Notes: a model not told the origin generated them from the sequence alone. DNA of 25,333 bases from Opitutia bacterium UBA977 (GCA_002292345.1 DBBT01000080.1:2666-27998); one strand, 5' to 3'; numbered from the stretch's first letter, positions 1-10,118 are shown. A program made the numbers and translations.

Positions 1-34
1 GCTATACCAGCGAAATCTAATAATATTGACAAGT

Positions 35-3000
35 ATGACGACTCACAACGAATCGATGCTATTAGTTTGGATAAAGAAATCATGGCATGTGACCGCGGCA
101 TGCGCCTGTCTTTTGACAGCAGCTTGTTCGTCTGAAAAAGCTTCGCAAGCTGGCGAGCAAAGTGAAGTAAATGATCCGCACCAACCCTCTCTGCTAGCAT
201 TGCCCGAAGAGGTTAGTTTCAACACCCATGTCCGCCCGATCCTCTCCGACCGCTGTTTCGCCTGCCATGGTCCAGATGTCGACAATCAAGCGAGTCCATT
301 TAGATTGGACAGCCAAGAAGCCTCTCGCCTGAACTTGGCAAAAGACGGTGAAGCTGCGCGCTATGGCATTGTTCCCGGAAAACCCGAAGAGAGTTTGCTG
401 CTTAGCCGAATATTGCATGAAGATCCCAATGAAAGAATGCCCCCACCTGCGGCCAAGAAAAAAGATGTCAGCGACGAGGAAGTGGCGATCCTGCGCCAAT
501 GGATCCTGAATGGTGCGGAATATAAAAAACATTGGGCCTTTGTCCCCGCCACCAAGCCCAACTTGCCCGCAGTCAAGCAAACCGCTTGGATCAAAAATGA
601 CATCGATTATTTCGTACTGGCTAAACTGGAAAACCGCCAGATCAGCCCTGCCCCGGAAGCCGATAAAGAAACGTTGATTCGACGAGTCTATATGGATCTG
701 ACGGGGCTACCTCCTAGCCCAGAAGCGATCAGTGCTTTTGTCGGCAATGAGTCGCCTGCGGCCTTTGAAGCAATGGTCGACGAGGTTCTCGCCTCGCCCC
801 ACTATGGCGAACGCTTAGCGACCGACTGGTTAGACGCCGCCCGTTACGGAGATACCAACGCCAGCCACGTCGACATGATGCGCACCAGTTGGCCATGGCG
901 AGATTGGGTGATCACCGCCTTCAATCAGAATATGCCCTACAGCCAGTTCATTATCGAACAGCTAGCTGGGGATTTACTGCCCGATCCAACCGATGCGCAA
1001 AAGATTGCCACTTCATTCAATCGCAACCATCCAATCACCAACGAGGGGGGCGTCATTCCCGAAGAGTACTTGATTGAATATGCGGTGGACCGAGTCAGTA
1101 CGATGGGCTCTGCGATGATGGGACTCACCTTGGCCTGCGCACGTTGCCACGATCATAAATTCGATCCCATTTCTCAAGACGACTTCTATAGCTTCATGTC
1201 GTTTTTCAACAACATTCCGGAAAAAGGGCTGGAGGCCCAGCAGGAATTCCGCGCCTATGCCTACCCTCCGTTTATTACAGTCTATTCGGATGAACAGAAA
1301 ATGACCCGTGCATCTGCTGATGCAGTACTGCAAGAGGTAACCACTTTAAAAAAACTAAAAGGGAAGGATTCTGTCAAAATCCCTGCCGATGAGCACGCAG
1401 TACAATGGCAGGCACTTACGCTGGACAGTGCACACAGCGATCAGAAAAAGCTACCGCCACTCGTTTCTATCAAAACCCAGAAACAACTACGAAATAACGC
1501 GAACAATAAGATCACTCAGATCAGCGATTCGAAAAAAATCGTGCTTCGGGCCGACATCGGTTCGAATGCCAGTCTCACACTTGGCTTCAAGGCTCCAGGG
1601 ACTCCCTTCAACACCATTCGGGTAGAGGCAAGTCCCAAGGAAATGGGCAAGTTGCTCCCCGACCAGTCGGAAAACATCATTTCTGAAATCGAAGTCATAC
1701 TGCGCAACGGCGACAGCACGCAAACACTTGAATTGGCTTCCGGCTACAGTTCGTTGCCTTCGGGGCCTGAAACAGGCATCGCTCAGGCGCTCGATAACAA
1801 TCCATCCAGCGCTTGGAATCAGGGGCTACCTAGCGACCAACACCACTTCTTGCTGCAACTCAAAGAACCCGTCACCGCCGCGCAAGGAGAACTGCTTGTT
1901 CGTTTTCGTTACGTAGGCAATCAAACCCAAGAAAAGTTCAACAATGATCTGATCGTCTATGTGGGAAACAATCCGCACGACCTCGATAACCCAGTGGCGC
2001 TGATTCCAGTCAAAGATCGTCTCGTCTGGCACCAGGATGCGCTACTGATCGACAGTTTGAACCAAGCTGGGCAAACCAAGCTGACTGCGATCGATTATTT
2101 CCGCGCAAGGATCCAAATTACACACCTCAAAATGACGGCAGCTCGCTGCATGGTGATGGAAGAAAAAAAAGACATTCAACCGACCTATGTGCTCGACCGC
2201 GGCCTTTACGATCAACCAATCAAAGATCGACCACGCGAACGCGTCACCCCGGCGGTATTTGACCCTATGCCGAAAGACGCCCCAAAAAACCGACTAGGCT
2301 TAGCGCAGTGGCTGGTTGCAGATTCACACCCACTCACCGCCCGTTTTGCAGTCAACCGTTTTTGGCAGCAACTCTTTCAGCACGGGATTGTTAAAACATC
2401 CGAAGATTTTGGCCTGCAGAGTGATCCACCCTCTCACCCCGATCTGCTCGATTATCTTGCCGTTGATTTTAAAGAGAATCAATGGGATGTGAAACGGTTA
2501 ATGAAAATGATGGTGATGAGCGCGACCTATCGTCAGGCCTCGACGGTTCGCGAGGAGCTCAAAGAAATCGATCCCGACAACAGCTTACTCGCCCGCGCGC
2601 CACGCTATCGCTTCCCAGCTGAAGTGATCCGCGACAATGCTTTATCGGCGTCCGGCTTGTTGGTCACCACCATTGGCGGCCCCAGTGTAAAGCCCTACCA
2701 GCCCGATGGCTTATGGCGTGAAAAAACCATGCGTCCCGAAATCAATACCGGCATCTTTCAAAGGGATTCGGGCGACAAGCTATACCGCCGCGGCATGTAT
2801 ACTTTCTGGAAGCAAGCCTCGCCACCGCCGCAGATGGAACTGTTTGATGCGCCCTCTCGAGAAGCGTGCGTAATGAAGCGGCGCATTACCAGCACCCCTT
2901 TACAGGCACTGATGCTGATGAACGATGAAACCTATTTGGAAATGTCTCGCGAACTCGCCACTCGGCTCTTCAACGACGTTGCCGGCTCATGGCAGGAGAC

Positions 3001-3253
3001 GCTGTCGGCCCGACTGACACGTGGCTTTTTGCTCACCACAGGTCGCAGCCCAATCGATTCGGAACTAGCGCATTGGGAAAGCTTCAGTAACGAAAGTCTC
3101 GAACGCTTCAACCTCACACCAGAGGATGCTGCTGCGTTTCTCAGCTACGGCGAAAAACCCAAAGACCCAAAAATTCCGGAAGTCGAACTCGCCGCGCTTA
3201 GCTTCAGTATGTCGGCTCTACTCAACTTGGATGAAACCTTAACCCGAGACTAG
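35..3253 (+). CDS. Planctomycete-type cytochrome c / DUF1549 / DUF1553 (PSD1) lipoprotein
   Basis: Large exported protein of the PSCyt1-DUF1549-DUF1553 family, common in Planctomycetes and Verrucomicrobia; the biochemical role is unknown, and a link to extracytoplasmic glycan breakdown is inferred from context. I chose the ATG at 35 (1072 residues) over a TTG nine bases upstream; the ATG at 56 is also possible. The N-terminus has two lysines, a hydrophobic stretch and a lipobox (LTAAC, Cys31), so it is probably a lipoprotein. A cytochrome c site follows: CFACH at about 74-78, with a candidate Met ligand near 135 (ERMPP). DUF1549 spans roughly 190-400 and contains the family's second CxxCH (CARCHDHKFDP, about 368). 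A beta-rich middle section comes next, and DUF1553 runs from about 743 to 1050. It is the first gene of a three-gene operon, with 8 bases before the next start. No clear Shine-Dalgarno is visible and the upstream promoter lies outside the window. Confidence 0.9.
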   Translation: MTTHNESMLLVWIKKSWHVTAACACLLTAACSSEKASQAGEQSEVNDPHQPSLLALPEEVSFNTHVRPILSDRCFACHGPDVDNQASPFRLDSQEASRLNLAKDGEAARYGIVPGKPEESLLLSRILHEDPNERMPPPAAKKKDVSDEEVAILRQWILNGAEYKKHWAFVPATKPNLPAVKQTAWIKNDIDYFVLAKLENRQISPAPEADKETLIRRVYMDLTGLPPSPEAISAFVGNESPAAFEAMVDEVLASPHYGERLATDWLDAARYGDTNASHVDMMRTSWPWRDWVITAFNQNMPYSQFIIEQLAGDLLPDPTDAQKIATSFNRNHPITNEGGVIPEEYLIEYAVDRVSTMGSAMMGLTLACARCHDHKFDPISQDDFYSFMSFFNNIPEKGLEAQQEFRAYAYPPFITVYSDEQKMTRASADAVLQEVTTLKKLKGKDSVKIPADEHAVQWQALTLDSAHSDQKKLPPLVSIKTQKQLRNNANNKITQISDSKKIVLRADIGSNASLTLGFKAPGTPFNTIRVEASPKEMGKLLPDQSENIISEIEVILRNGDSTQTLELASGYSSLPSGPETGIAQALDNNPSSAWNQGLPSDQHHFLLQLKEPVTAAQGELLVRFRYVGNQTQEKFNNDLIVYVGNNPHDLDNPVALIPVKDRLVWHQDALLIDSLNQAGQTKLTAIDYFRARIQITHLKMTAARCMVMEEKKDIQPTYVLDRGLYDQPIKDRPRERVTPAVFDPMPKDAPKNRLGLAQWLVADSHPLTARFAVNRFWQQLFQHGIVKTSEDFGLQSDPPSHPDLLDYLAVDFKENQWDVKRLMKMMVMSATYRQASTVREELKEIDPDNSLLARAPRYRFPAEVIRDNALSASGLLVTTIGGPSVKPYQPDGLWREKTMRPEINTGIFQRDSGDKLYRRGMYTFWKQASPPPQMELFDAPSREACVMKRRITSTPLQALMLMNDETYLEMSRELATRLFNDVAGSWQETLSARLTRGFLLTTGRSPIDSELAHWESFSNESLERFNLTPEDAAAFLSYGEKPKDPKIPEVELAALSFSMSALLNLDETLTRD

Positions 3254-3261
3254 CCTACCCG

Positions 3262-4713
3262 ATGAATCCATTTGAAAATCACTACTTAAACATGACTCGG
3301 CGGCAGTTCTTCAGCAAAAGTGCTGCAGGAATTGGCGGCCTCGCGCTAGGCTCGTTAATGGGCAACAACCTGTTTGGCAACTCGCCGATGGAAGCTGGAT
3401 CTTTAGGGGCCCCCCATTTCGCCCCCAAAGCAAAACGGGTGATTTACCTGTTTCAAAACGGCGGCCCAGCGCAACAGGATCTGTTCGATTACAAACCCGT
3501 ACTCACGGATAAATTCGATCTCGACCTGCCTGATTCCGTACGTGGGGAACAACGCATCACTGGTATGACTTCTGGTCAGGCACGTTTCCCGATTGCGCCC
3601 TCAATGTTCAAGTTTAACCGGCATGAAAACAATGAGGACGGCCTGTGGGTGTCAGAGCTCTATCCACATACCGGTGCGATGGCCAAAGAGCTGTGTGTGG
3701 TGAAAAGTATGCACACCTCTGCGATTAACCACGAGCCAGGCATTACCTTTTTACAGACCGGCAGTGAATTGCCTGGACGGCCTTCCTTTGGTTCTTGGGC
3801 CAGTTATGGGCTAGGCAGCGCCAATGAGAACCTGCCCGGCTTTGTGGTAATGATCAGCCAAGGTTTCGGCAATATGCAGGCCATCTCCTCGCGATTGTGG
3901 AGCTCTGGATTCTTACCCAGTGAACACCAGGGCGTGAACTTTCGAGGCTCGGAAAACCCCGTGCTTTTCCTTAAAGACCCCAAAGGGATTAAACGCACCG
4001 ACCGTAGGCGGATGCTCGACCTGCTCGCGTTGCAAAATCACGAGGAATCCCAGCGCTCCAACGACCCGGAAGTGGCCGCACGGATTTCGCAGTATGAGAT
4101 GGCATACCGGATGCAAATGTCGGTGCCCGATCTGGCAAACACTCAAGACGAATCTAAAGAGACGCTGGACATGTATGGCCCGAACGTACTGACGCCGGGC
4201 TCCTACGCTTCCAACTGCCTAATGGCTCGCCGACTGGCCGAACGCGGCGTGCGCTTTATTCAATTGTATAACCGCGGCTGGGATCAGCACAACAATCTAC
4301 CGCATCAAATCAGAAAGCAGGCAGATGCAACTGACCAACCTCAGGCAGCCCTACTGAAAGACCTGAAGCGGCGCGGAATGCTAGATGACACTCTGGTCAT
4401 TTGGGGCGGCGAATTCGGGCGCACTACTTATTGCCAAGGTCAGTTGAGCAAGGATAATTATGGCCGTGACCATCATCCTCGCTGTTTCACCATGTGGTTT
4501 GCTGGAGGCGGGATCAAACCCGGCATCAGCTACGGGAAGACGGATGACTTCGGCTATAACATCGTGGAAAATCCTGTGCATGTCCATGATCTGCATGCCA
4601 CGCTGATGCATTTGATGGGCATTGATCATGAACGCCTTAACTTTCGTCACCAAGGACGCGACTTCCGATTAACCGATGTACATGGCCACGTGATGCACGA
4701 TATTCTAGCTTAA
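3262..4713 (+). CDS. Tat-exported DUF1501 protein
   Basis: DUF1501 family protein of 483 residues, a usual length. It belongs to the alkaline phosphatase/sulfatase-like fold group and is almost always encoded beside DUF1549/DUF1553 proteins, as here; its substrate is unknown. The N-terminus reads MNPFENHYLNMTRRQFF, the usual family opening, with a twin-arginine signal (Arg13-Arg14) and a hydrophobic alanine/glycine segment to about residue 38. Export through Tat suggests that it folds in the cytoplasm, perhaps with metal. Family landmarks include FQNGGPAQQDLFD near 68, HTSAINHEPG near 153, WGGEFGRTT near 391 and the DHHP motif near 409. An internal Met at residue 11 is a weaker alternative start. 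The stop overlaps the next start by one base (TAATG), implying translational coupling. Confidence 0.92.
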   Translation: MNPFENHYLNMTRRQFFSKSAAGIGGLALGSLMGNNLFGNSPMEAGSLGAPHFAPKAKRVIYLFQNGGPAQQDLFDYKPVLTDKFDLDLPDSVRGEQRITGMTSGQARFPIAPSMFKFNRHENNEDGLWVSELYPHTGAMAKELCVVKSMHTSAINHEPGITFLQTGSELPGRPSFGSWASYGLGSANENLPGFVVMISQGFGNMQAISSRLWSSGFLPSEHQGVNFRGSENPVLFLKDPKGIKRTDRRRMLDLLALQNHEESQRSNDPEVAARISQYEMAYRMQMSVPDLANTQDESKETLDMYGPNVLTPGSYASNCLMARRLAERGVRFIQLYNRGWDQHNNLPHQIRKQADATDQPQAALLKDLKRRGMLDDTLVIWGGEFGRTTYCQGQLSKDNYGRDHHPRCFTMWFAGGGIKPGISYGKTDDFGYNIVENPVHVHDLHATLMHLMGIDHERLNFRHQGRDFRLTDVHGHVMHDILA

Positions 4714-7700
4714 TGGAACACCCTTTGACTGATTCAAAAATAAAGCGCGCAAGCCCCTGCTCCCGCTTCACCCTCTTCTCAATCATCGCCACGGCGATCA
4801 TCCTCATCGCGGGGTTGTATCCGTATCCAGAAGTATCCGAAGAAATCGTAATTTTTATTGGCCGCTTCCATCCGCTGGTTGTGCATATGCCGATCGGCTT
4901 TATTGCCGCGGTAGTTATTTTACAACTGGTGGCCCTGTTCAGTCAGTCCAACCTCCGAATTGGCATCGGCACGCTGCTGTGGTTTAGCATGATCACCGCC
5001 ATTCTCTCGACCATCATTGGAACCTTGCTGGCCATTCCGGGCGGCTATGATGCTGAGTTGCTGCTGAAACATCGCCAGTTGGGACTCGGCACCAGCATCG
5101 CCACTATCTGGATGCTATGCGCCCATCGATCCAAACGCCGCGGCAGTGGCCTATTCTACAGCCTATCCCTACTGTTCGGTATGGGCTTGTTAGGAGCAAC
5201 CGGCCATTTCGGAGGCTCTTTAACCCACGGCGACGATTATCTCACCGCCTATCTGCCGGAAGCATTGGGAGGCACCGCTCCACCAGAACTGATCGATTCA
5301 GGCACAATAGAAGATGCCGCCCTGTACGACCGCGTGATACAGCCCATCCTTAATGCTAAATGTGTTGACTGTCACAGCGATACAAAAAGCAAGGGCGAGC
5401 TCCGAATGGTCGATCTCGAAGCGCTGTTAATCGGCGGCAAAAACGGCCCAGCGCTGCACGCTAGCAATGCTACGGAGAGCTTGATGATTGAGCGCGCGCA
5501 GTTGCCACTCGACCATAAAGAGCACATGCCTCCCGAAGGTAAAGTGCAACTGAGCGAAGCGGAACTAGAAGCAATTAGTTGGTGGATTGATCAAGGCGCG
5601 CCCGAACGCATGTCACTGGATACAGAGCTACCGTCTGACGAATCCATTGCATTGATGGAAAGCGCACTAGGCTTTGTGATTGCAGAGCCAATCACTCCTA
5701 TGCTCCCCTGGGAAGCAACCGTCGAGGCCAGTGCGCCGCTGCATCACCTCCCCCAGATGCGGATTCAGCGAGTGGCTCTGGACTCCCCTGCGCTAGACGT
5801 GTTTTTCGAACCGACCACTGACTCGATCGACGCTCTAGTGGCTCAACTCGCCCCAATCAAAGCCAACATCACCCTGCTGGATCTCGGTAACACTACTTTT
5901 AGCGATGCGACCCTCAAAGAGATCAGCACCTTCAGCAATCTCGAACAATTGCGCCTCAACAATACCCCCATCACAGATGATGGCATGCAGTATCTCGCAA
6001 ACCTGCGGCAGCTCGAAAAAATCAGCCTCTACGGTACCTCCATCAGTGACGCTGCGCTCCAGTGGCTCAAGAAGTTACCTAATCTTCGTCAAGTCATTAC
6101 TTGGAACACAGATGTGAGCTACGAAGCCGCAGAGGACTTCATAACTGAGATGGTCAACGCCAACAAACAGCGTAAACTGCAGGATGAAATAGACGCACTG
6201 CAATCACGCCTCAAGTCCATGGAAGTTGATGTCGTGGGCCCAGTGAAAAAAATCATTGATCCATTCGAGCGTTCGGTAGAACTGTTCAATGAGGGTGCTA
6301 AGAAATATGGAGATCAGCTCGCTGCGCAAGCCACTGTGACTGTCAGTTCCAGCAGCCAATTCGATCCCCCCGAAGGCTTGAAGCTCTTAGTACAAGAACA
6401 GGACAACGAGCTACCGTTCTCGTTTCACACTCAACAAGAGAAACAGCCTTGGGTTCGATTCAGCTATGATCAGCAAGTCACCCTGAACGCCATCAGCATT
6501 AAAAACCGTCGGGACATCCCAGAACATGCGGCGGGACTTACCTTGCAAAGTTCTAATCAGGATCCAGCAGATTGCAGTGTGCATATCACCAATACCAATA
6601 ACACACAGCTTACCGAATACCCTTTAGGGAAAAGCTTGAGCGGACGCTATGTAACCATGCGCCTCGCCGGCGGTTCCTGGAACCCTGGTGGCACTGAACT
6701 GTTGCTCGGTAAGGGTTCCGATAAAACAGCCGTAACTCTACTGGGTAATCCCGCACGCGCCACGGCATCGGTTGAATTCGGTGATCGTTACGCCGTCGAC
6801 CACCTCTATGACGGTACGGTGACAATCGAGACTGTAGGCACCTCCACCGGACTGGGCAAAGATTATGCTGGCCGTGGCCCAGGCCCGCACTTGGTGGTCT
6901 ACGACATGGGAGCGACCGTGACCTTTGACTGCGTCTTCTATGCCCAGCGAAAAATTAACGGAAAGGACTATGTAGACCGCATCGAGTTCTGGGTTAGCGA
7001 TACCGATCCCGGCCCGGCCTCGACCTTAACGACAGATCTTGATCGCAACAGTTGGCAGGATGTCTGGACGTCAACCGAAGTGAAAGCCGACTGGAACATT
7101 GACCTCACCCGAATCGACATAGCAAAGCGGCAGGCCAAGCATTTCCGACTGATGATCCCCGGAGACAGCGCCACTTTGCACCTGCAACAGGTCCTGTTGT
7201 GGGGCAAGATCCTGCCGCCGACCTCCTCCATCGCCGCGTTTGATCAAGACAAAGCCAAATTCGGCGAACGGATCACGCCTCAGGCCGAGGTGACCGTCAG
7301 TTCCACCAGTCAGCATGATCCGCTGGATGGACTCCAATCGCTCATTCAGGATGAGGACAATGGACTCGCATTTGCTGTGCATACCTTACATGAAGATCAC
7401 CCTTGGGTTCAATTCAGTTACGAGCAAGCTATCACGCTTACAGGTTTGAACCTAGTCAACCGATCCGATGCCCCCGAGCGGGCGCAAGGAATCAGCCTAG
7501 AAAGTTCGAAGGACGGCACCGAGTGGCAGACAGTATGGACGCCCACTACCGCTGAACTATTCTGGAATGTTGATCTGACGCAGATACCCGCAGACAAGCG
7601 GCATGCAAAATATTTCCGCCTAACTATTGGAAGATCCGCCACGCTGAATTTGGGACAGGTTAGAATGTGGGGCAAAAAAACACCTCCTCTTACCACGACT

Positions 7701-8624
7701 CCCGCCACTAATCCGATCACTGCCAGCACAGGCCAAGGTGAATGGATCTACGAAGTCGTGCCGAACTGGGGCCATGTGCCTGGGCATGATCACATCGGCT
7801 CCACTCATGGCGGCATCGTGATTGATCAAAGTGGTAAGGTCTATGTGTCGACCGATGGGCCGAACGGCATGATCGTTTATAACTCCGACGGCAGTTTCAT
7901 CAAAACCTTCGGCAAAAAAAGCCGGCGCTATCATGGCTTGAACATCTACCAAGAAAACGGCCAAGAATATATTTATGCAGCTGGCATGAACCATGTCACT
8001 AAGCTCGATCTGGACGGAAATGTTATTCTGAAAATCGAAGGTGCGCAACAGGATCCGGCCAACAGTTGGGCGAAAGCCACCGCAGTCGCAGTCGCTCCAA
8101 ATGGCGACATTTTCATTGCCGACGGCTACGGCTCCAGCGTGATTTTCAAATACGACAAGACTGGCACTTTCATCAAGCAATTTGGACTAAGGGGACGCGC
8201 TGAGGGACAGTTCATCACCAGCCATGGATTGACCATCGACGCACGCGACCCGAGCAATCCCCTACTGATGGTCTGTGACCGAGAGAATCTTCGACTCCAG
8301 CATTTCGATCTGGATGGAAACTTTGTCAACGTGGCGATCAACGGATTACGCCGACCGTGTGCAGCCGCTATTTGGAAAGATTATGTGCTGGTCGCGGAAT
8401 TGGCCGGACGCGCAGTGATCCTGGATAAGAACAACCAGATCATCAGTGTCCTAGGTGACAATCCAGACACCACTCAACGTGCTAAATTCGGGGTGCCACC
8501 CGAACAATGGCAAAACGGTGTGTTTACCGCTCCCCACGGTTGCAGCTTTGACCATGAAGGAAATATCTACATTCAAGACTGGAATAAATGGGGGCGCATC
8601 ACGAAATTAGTGCGTAAACACTAG
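4713..8624 (+). CDS. Membrane-anchored cytochrome c / LRR / discoidin-like / NHL fusion protein
   Basis: A 1303-residue multidomain protein, probably displayed on the outer face of the cytoplasmic membrane. Residues 20-165 hold about four hydrophobic helices resembling the DUF2231 type, with FHPLVVHMPIG near 52. A cytochrome c domain follows (CVDCH at 217-221, candidate Met272 in HMPPEG). Leucine-rich-repeat-like segments lie at about 376-472 and a short charged coiled-coil-like stretch at 480-510. Three discoidin (F5/8 C)-like units fill about 520-990. The first and third are clear duplicates, sharing 'VTVSS.SQ.DP..GL..L.Q..DN' and 'PWV.FSY.Q..TL'. The C-terminal 290 residues look like an NHL-type beta-propeller with repeated 'G.I...D.....V...D' strands. 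It closes the three-gene operon and converges on the sulfatase gene 38 bases downstream. Overall function is unknown; the parts suggest binding of extracellular ligand or glycan plus electron transfer. Confidence 0.85.
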   Translation: MEHPLTDSKIKRASPCSRFTLFSIIATAIILIAGLYPYPEVSEEIVIFIGRFHPLVVHMPIGFIAAVVILQLVALFSQSNLRIGIGTLLWFSMITAILSTIIGTLLAIPGGYDAELLLKHRQLGLGTSIATIWMLCAHRSKRRGSGLFYSLSLLFGMGLLGATGHFGGSLTHGDDYLTAYLPEALGGTAPPELIDSGTIEDAALYDRVIQPILNAKCVDCHSDTKSKGELRMVDLEALLIGGKNGPALHASNATESLMIERAQLPLDHKEHMPPEGKVQLSEAELEAISWWIDQGAPERMSLDTELPSDESIALMESALGFVIAEPITPMLPWEATVEASAPLHHLPQMRIQRVALDSPALDVFFEPTTDSIDALVAQLAPIKANITLLDLGNTTFSDATLKEISTFSNLEQLRLNNTPITDDGMQYLANLRQLEKISLYGTSISDAALQWLKKLPNLRQVITWNTDVSYEAAEDFITEMVNANKQRKLQDEIDALQSRLKSMEVDVVGPVKKIIDPFERSVELFNEGAKKYGDQLAAQATVTVSSSSQFDPPEGLKLLVQEQDNELPFSFHTQQEKQPWVRFSYDQQVTLNAISIKNRRDIPEHAAGLTLQSSNQDPADCSVHITNTNNTQLTEYPLGKSLSGRYVTMRLAGGSWNPGGTELLLGKGSDKTAVTLLGNPARATASVEFGDRYAVDHLYDGTVTIETVGTSTGLGKDYAGRGPGPHLVVYDMGATVTFDCVFYAQRKINGKDYVDRIEFWVSDTDPGPASTLTTDLDRNSWQDVWTSTEVKADWNIDLTRIDIAKRQAKHFRLMIPGDSATLHLQQVLLWGKILPPTSSIAAFDQDKAKFGERITPQAEVTVSSTSQHDPLDGLQSLIQDEDNGLAFAVHTLHEDHPWVQFSYEQAITLTGLNLVNRSDAPERAQGISLESSKDGTEWQTVWTPTTAELFWNVDLTQIPADKRHAKYFRLTIGRSATLNLGQVRMWGKKTPPLTTTPATNPITASTGQGEWIYEVVPNWGHVPGHDHIGSTHGGIVIDQSGKVYVSTDGPNGMIVYNSDGSFIKTFGKKSRRYHGLNIYQENGQEYIYAAGMNHVTKLDLDGNVILKIEGAQQDPANSWAKATAVAVAPNGDIFIADGYGSSVIFKYDKTGTFIKQFGLRGRAEGQFITSHGLTIDARDPSNPLLMVCDRENLRLQHFDLDGNFVNVAINGLRRPCAAAIWKDYVLVAELAGRAVILDKNNQIISVLGDNPDTTQRAKFGVPPEQWQNGVFTAPHGCSFDHEGNIYIQDWNKWGRITKLVRKH

Positions 8625-8662
8625 CCAGTGCCGCACAGGCTAAACCTTTAACCGATTAAGGA

Positions 8663-10078
8663 TTATTGGAGCGGCGTATGCGCTTTGTCCATGTCGCGTT
8701 CCATCTGGTCGACGATCTCTGGATACTGTTTCGCAAGATCTTTAGTTTCACCCAGATCGTTTTTCAAATTGTACAGTTCGATCGAATGGAAGCCCCCACC
8801 CTGCTTGTTATCTCTGGCGACTTGCACCGCCTTCCAGTCTCCCTGACGCAGTGAGCGCGAAGAATACGGCTTCGCTCTGCCGCGAATAAATTCGTGGTAA
8901 ATATATTTGTGCGGTATCTGCTCCCCCTGCCCCAGCAGGGTCGGAACGATCGATATACCATCGCTTTGTGTGGGGATTGCTTGGCCAGTCAATTCAGCCA
9001 TGGTCGGTACAATATCCCAGAAAGCACTCAAATGGGCACTTGTGCTCCCCGCTGCCACCTGACTGGGCCAGCGCACTAAAAACGGCGTGCGGATGCCGCC
9101 TTCGTAGAGATCGCGCTTGATGCCTCTCAGCGGGCCATTGGAGTCCCAATACTCTGGCTCATGTCCGCCTTCACGGTGCGCACCATTGTCGCTAGAAAAA
9201 AGGATGATGGTATTCTCATCCACTCCGAGTTCGATTAGCAGATTGAGTAATTCGCCAACCTGGTTGTCCAGATTCTCCATCATCGCCGCAAAGCCTGCGA
9301 TCGGGTTTTGCACATTGGGAGTATTCTCACCAGGACCCGCGCCGTACTTACCGACTCTGTCATCAAATTGTGGATACACCTTACGCCATTTCTCATGCAG
9401 TGCTTCGGGTGCGTGCATCGCGGCATGCGGCACAGCAGTCGGGATGTAACAAAAGAACGGCGTTTCAGATTTAACGCTGTCTTGAACAAATTTGAATGCA
9501 TCCGCCATGATCAGATCGTGCACAAAAGTGCCCTGCTCCAGCGGCAACTCCACGCCATCACGCACGAAACTACTGGGATAATAGGTGTGCGCGATCATCT
9601 GACTCTTCCAGCCGGTGTAGTGATCGAAGCCGTGCGTCAATGGATTGGGTGCGCCGGTGTCGCTGGTAATACCGAGGCCCCACTTGCCAAAGGCACCAGT
9701 GGCATAGCCGGCGTCCTTAAATAGACGCGGCAAGGTCGTCATTTCCGAGTCCAGCGCGAAGCCGTTTTCGCTGCCGTTGCCACGGCAGTGCACATGGCCG
9801 GGATGTTGCCCCGTCATCAGCACGGCACGCGAGGGCGAACAAACCGTGTTGCCTGAGTAGTGATCCGTAAAACGCATGCCTTCGTCGGCAAGGCGATCGA
9901 TGTTCGGCGTCTTAAGCTTTTGCTGGCCGTAGCAACCGAGATCGCCCATACCGAGGTCGTCGGCAAGGATGTAGATGACATTGGGCGTCTTTGCTGGCTT
10001 GGTTGCCGTCGCGGTAAGGCTGCTGAAGATGCAGGTCCCTGCGATGAAAAGCAGGGCTGAAAGAATGTGACGTTTCAT
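8663..10078 (-). CDS. Exported family S1 sulfatase (arylsulfatase-like)
   Basis: Type I sulfatase of 471 residues that should hydrolyse sulfate esters outside the cytoplasm. A cleavable signal peptide covers about residues 1-26 (MKRH followed by a hydrophobic run and an Ala/Thr region). The sulfatase motif CSPSR (Cys80-Arg84) carries the cysteine converted to formylglycine, and Asp40-Asp41 in ILADDLG are calcium ligands. SSDNGAHREGG near 295 and the later Lys and EGG.RTP segment complete the active site. Maturation needs a formylglycine-generating or anaerobic sulfatase-maturating enzyme, neither of which is in this window. The gene is convergent with the upstream + operon and is separated from the next minus-strand operon by a terminator and a structured leader, so it is likely transcribed on its own. 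The neighbouring glycan genes suggest a sulfated carbohydrate substrate; the exact sulfatase subfamily cannot be read by eye. Confidence 0.93.
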   Translation of the reverse strand: MKRHILSALLFIAGTCIFSSLTATATKPAKTPNVIYILADDLGMGDLGCYGQQKLKTPNIDRLADEGMRFTDHYSGNTVCSPSRAVLMTGQHPGHVHCRGNGSENGFALDSEMTTLPRLFKDAGYATGAFGKWGLGITSDTGAPNPLTHGFDHYTGWKSQMIAHTYYPSSFVRDGVELPLEQGTFVHDLIMADAFKFVQDSVKSETPFFCYIPTAVPHAAMHAPEALHEKWRKVYPQFDDRVGKYGAGPGENTPNVQNPIAGFAAMMENLDNQVGELLNLLIELGVDENTIILFSSDNGAHREGGHEPEYWDSNGPLRGIKRDLYEGGIRTPFLVRWPSQVAAGSTSAHLSAFWDIVPTMAELTGQAIPTQSDGISIVPTLLGQGEQIPHKYIYHEFIRGRAKPYSSRSLRQGDWKAVQVARDNKQGGGFHSIELYNLKNDLGETKDLAKQYPEIVDQMERDMDKAHTPLQ

Positions 10079-10118
10079 AGAATATCTATTAATATGTGAC
10101 CTTGATGACGCTGAAAAA

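Noticed and set aside
35..3253. Functional oxidase or peroxidase reading of the two CxxCH motifs in the DUF1549/DUF1553 protein
   Set aside because: Only the first lies in a cytochrome c-like context with a candidate Met ligand; the second is a fixed DUF1549 motif whose heme binding is unproven.
7620..8180. 186-codon open frame on the minus strand
   Set aside because: It lies wholly within the NHL propeller region of the + strand fusion gene. Its protein shows no recognisable motif, while the + frame has clear domain structure.
8625..8662. Possible shared terminator between the convergent fusion and sulfatase genes
   Set aside because: The 38 bases contain only weak, imperfect inverted similarity and no U-tract on either strand.
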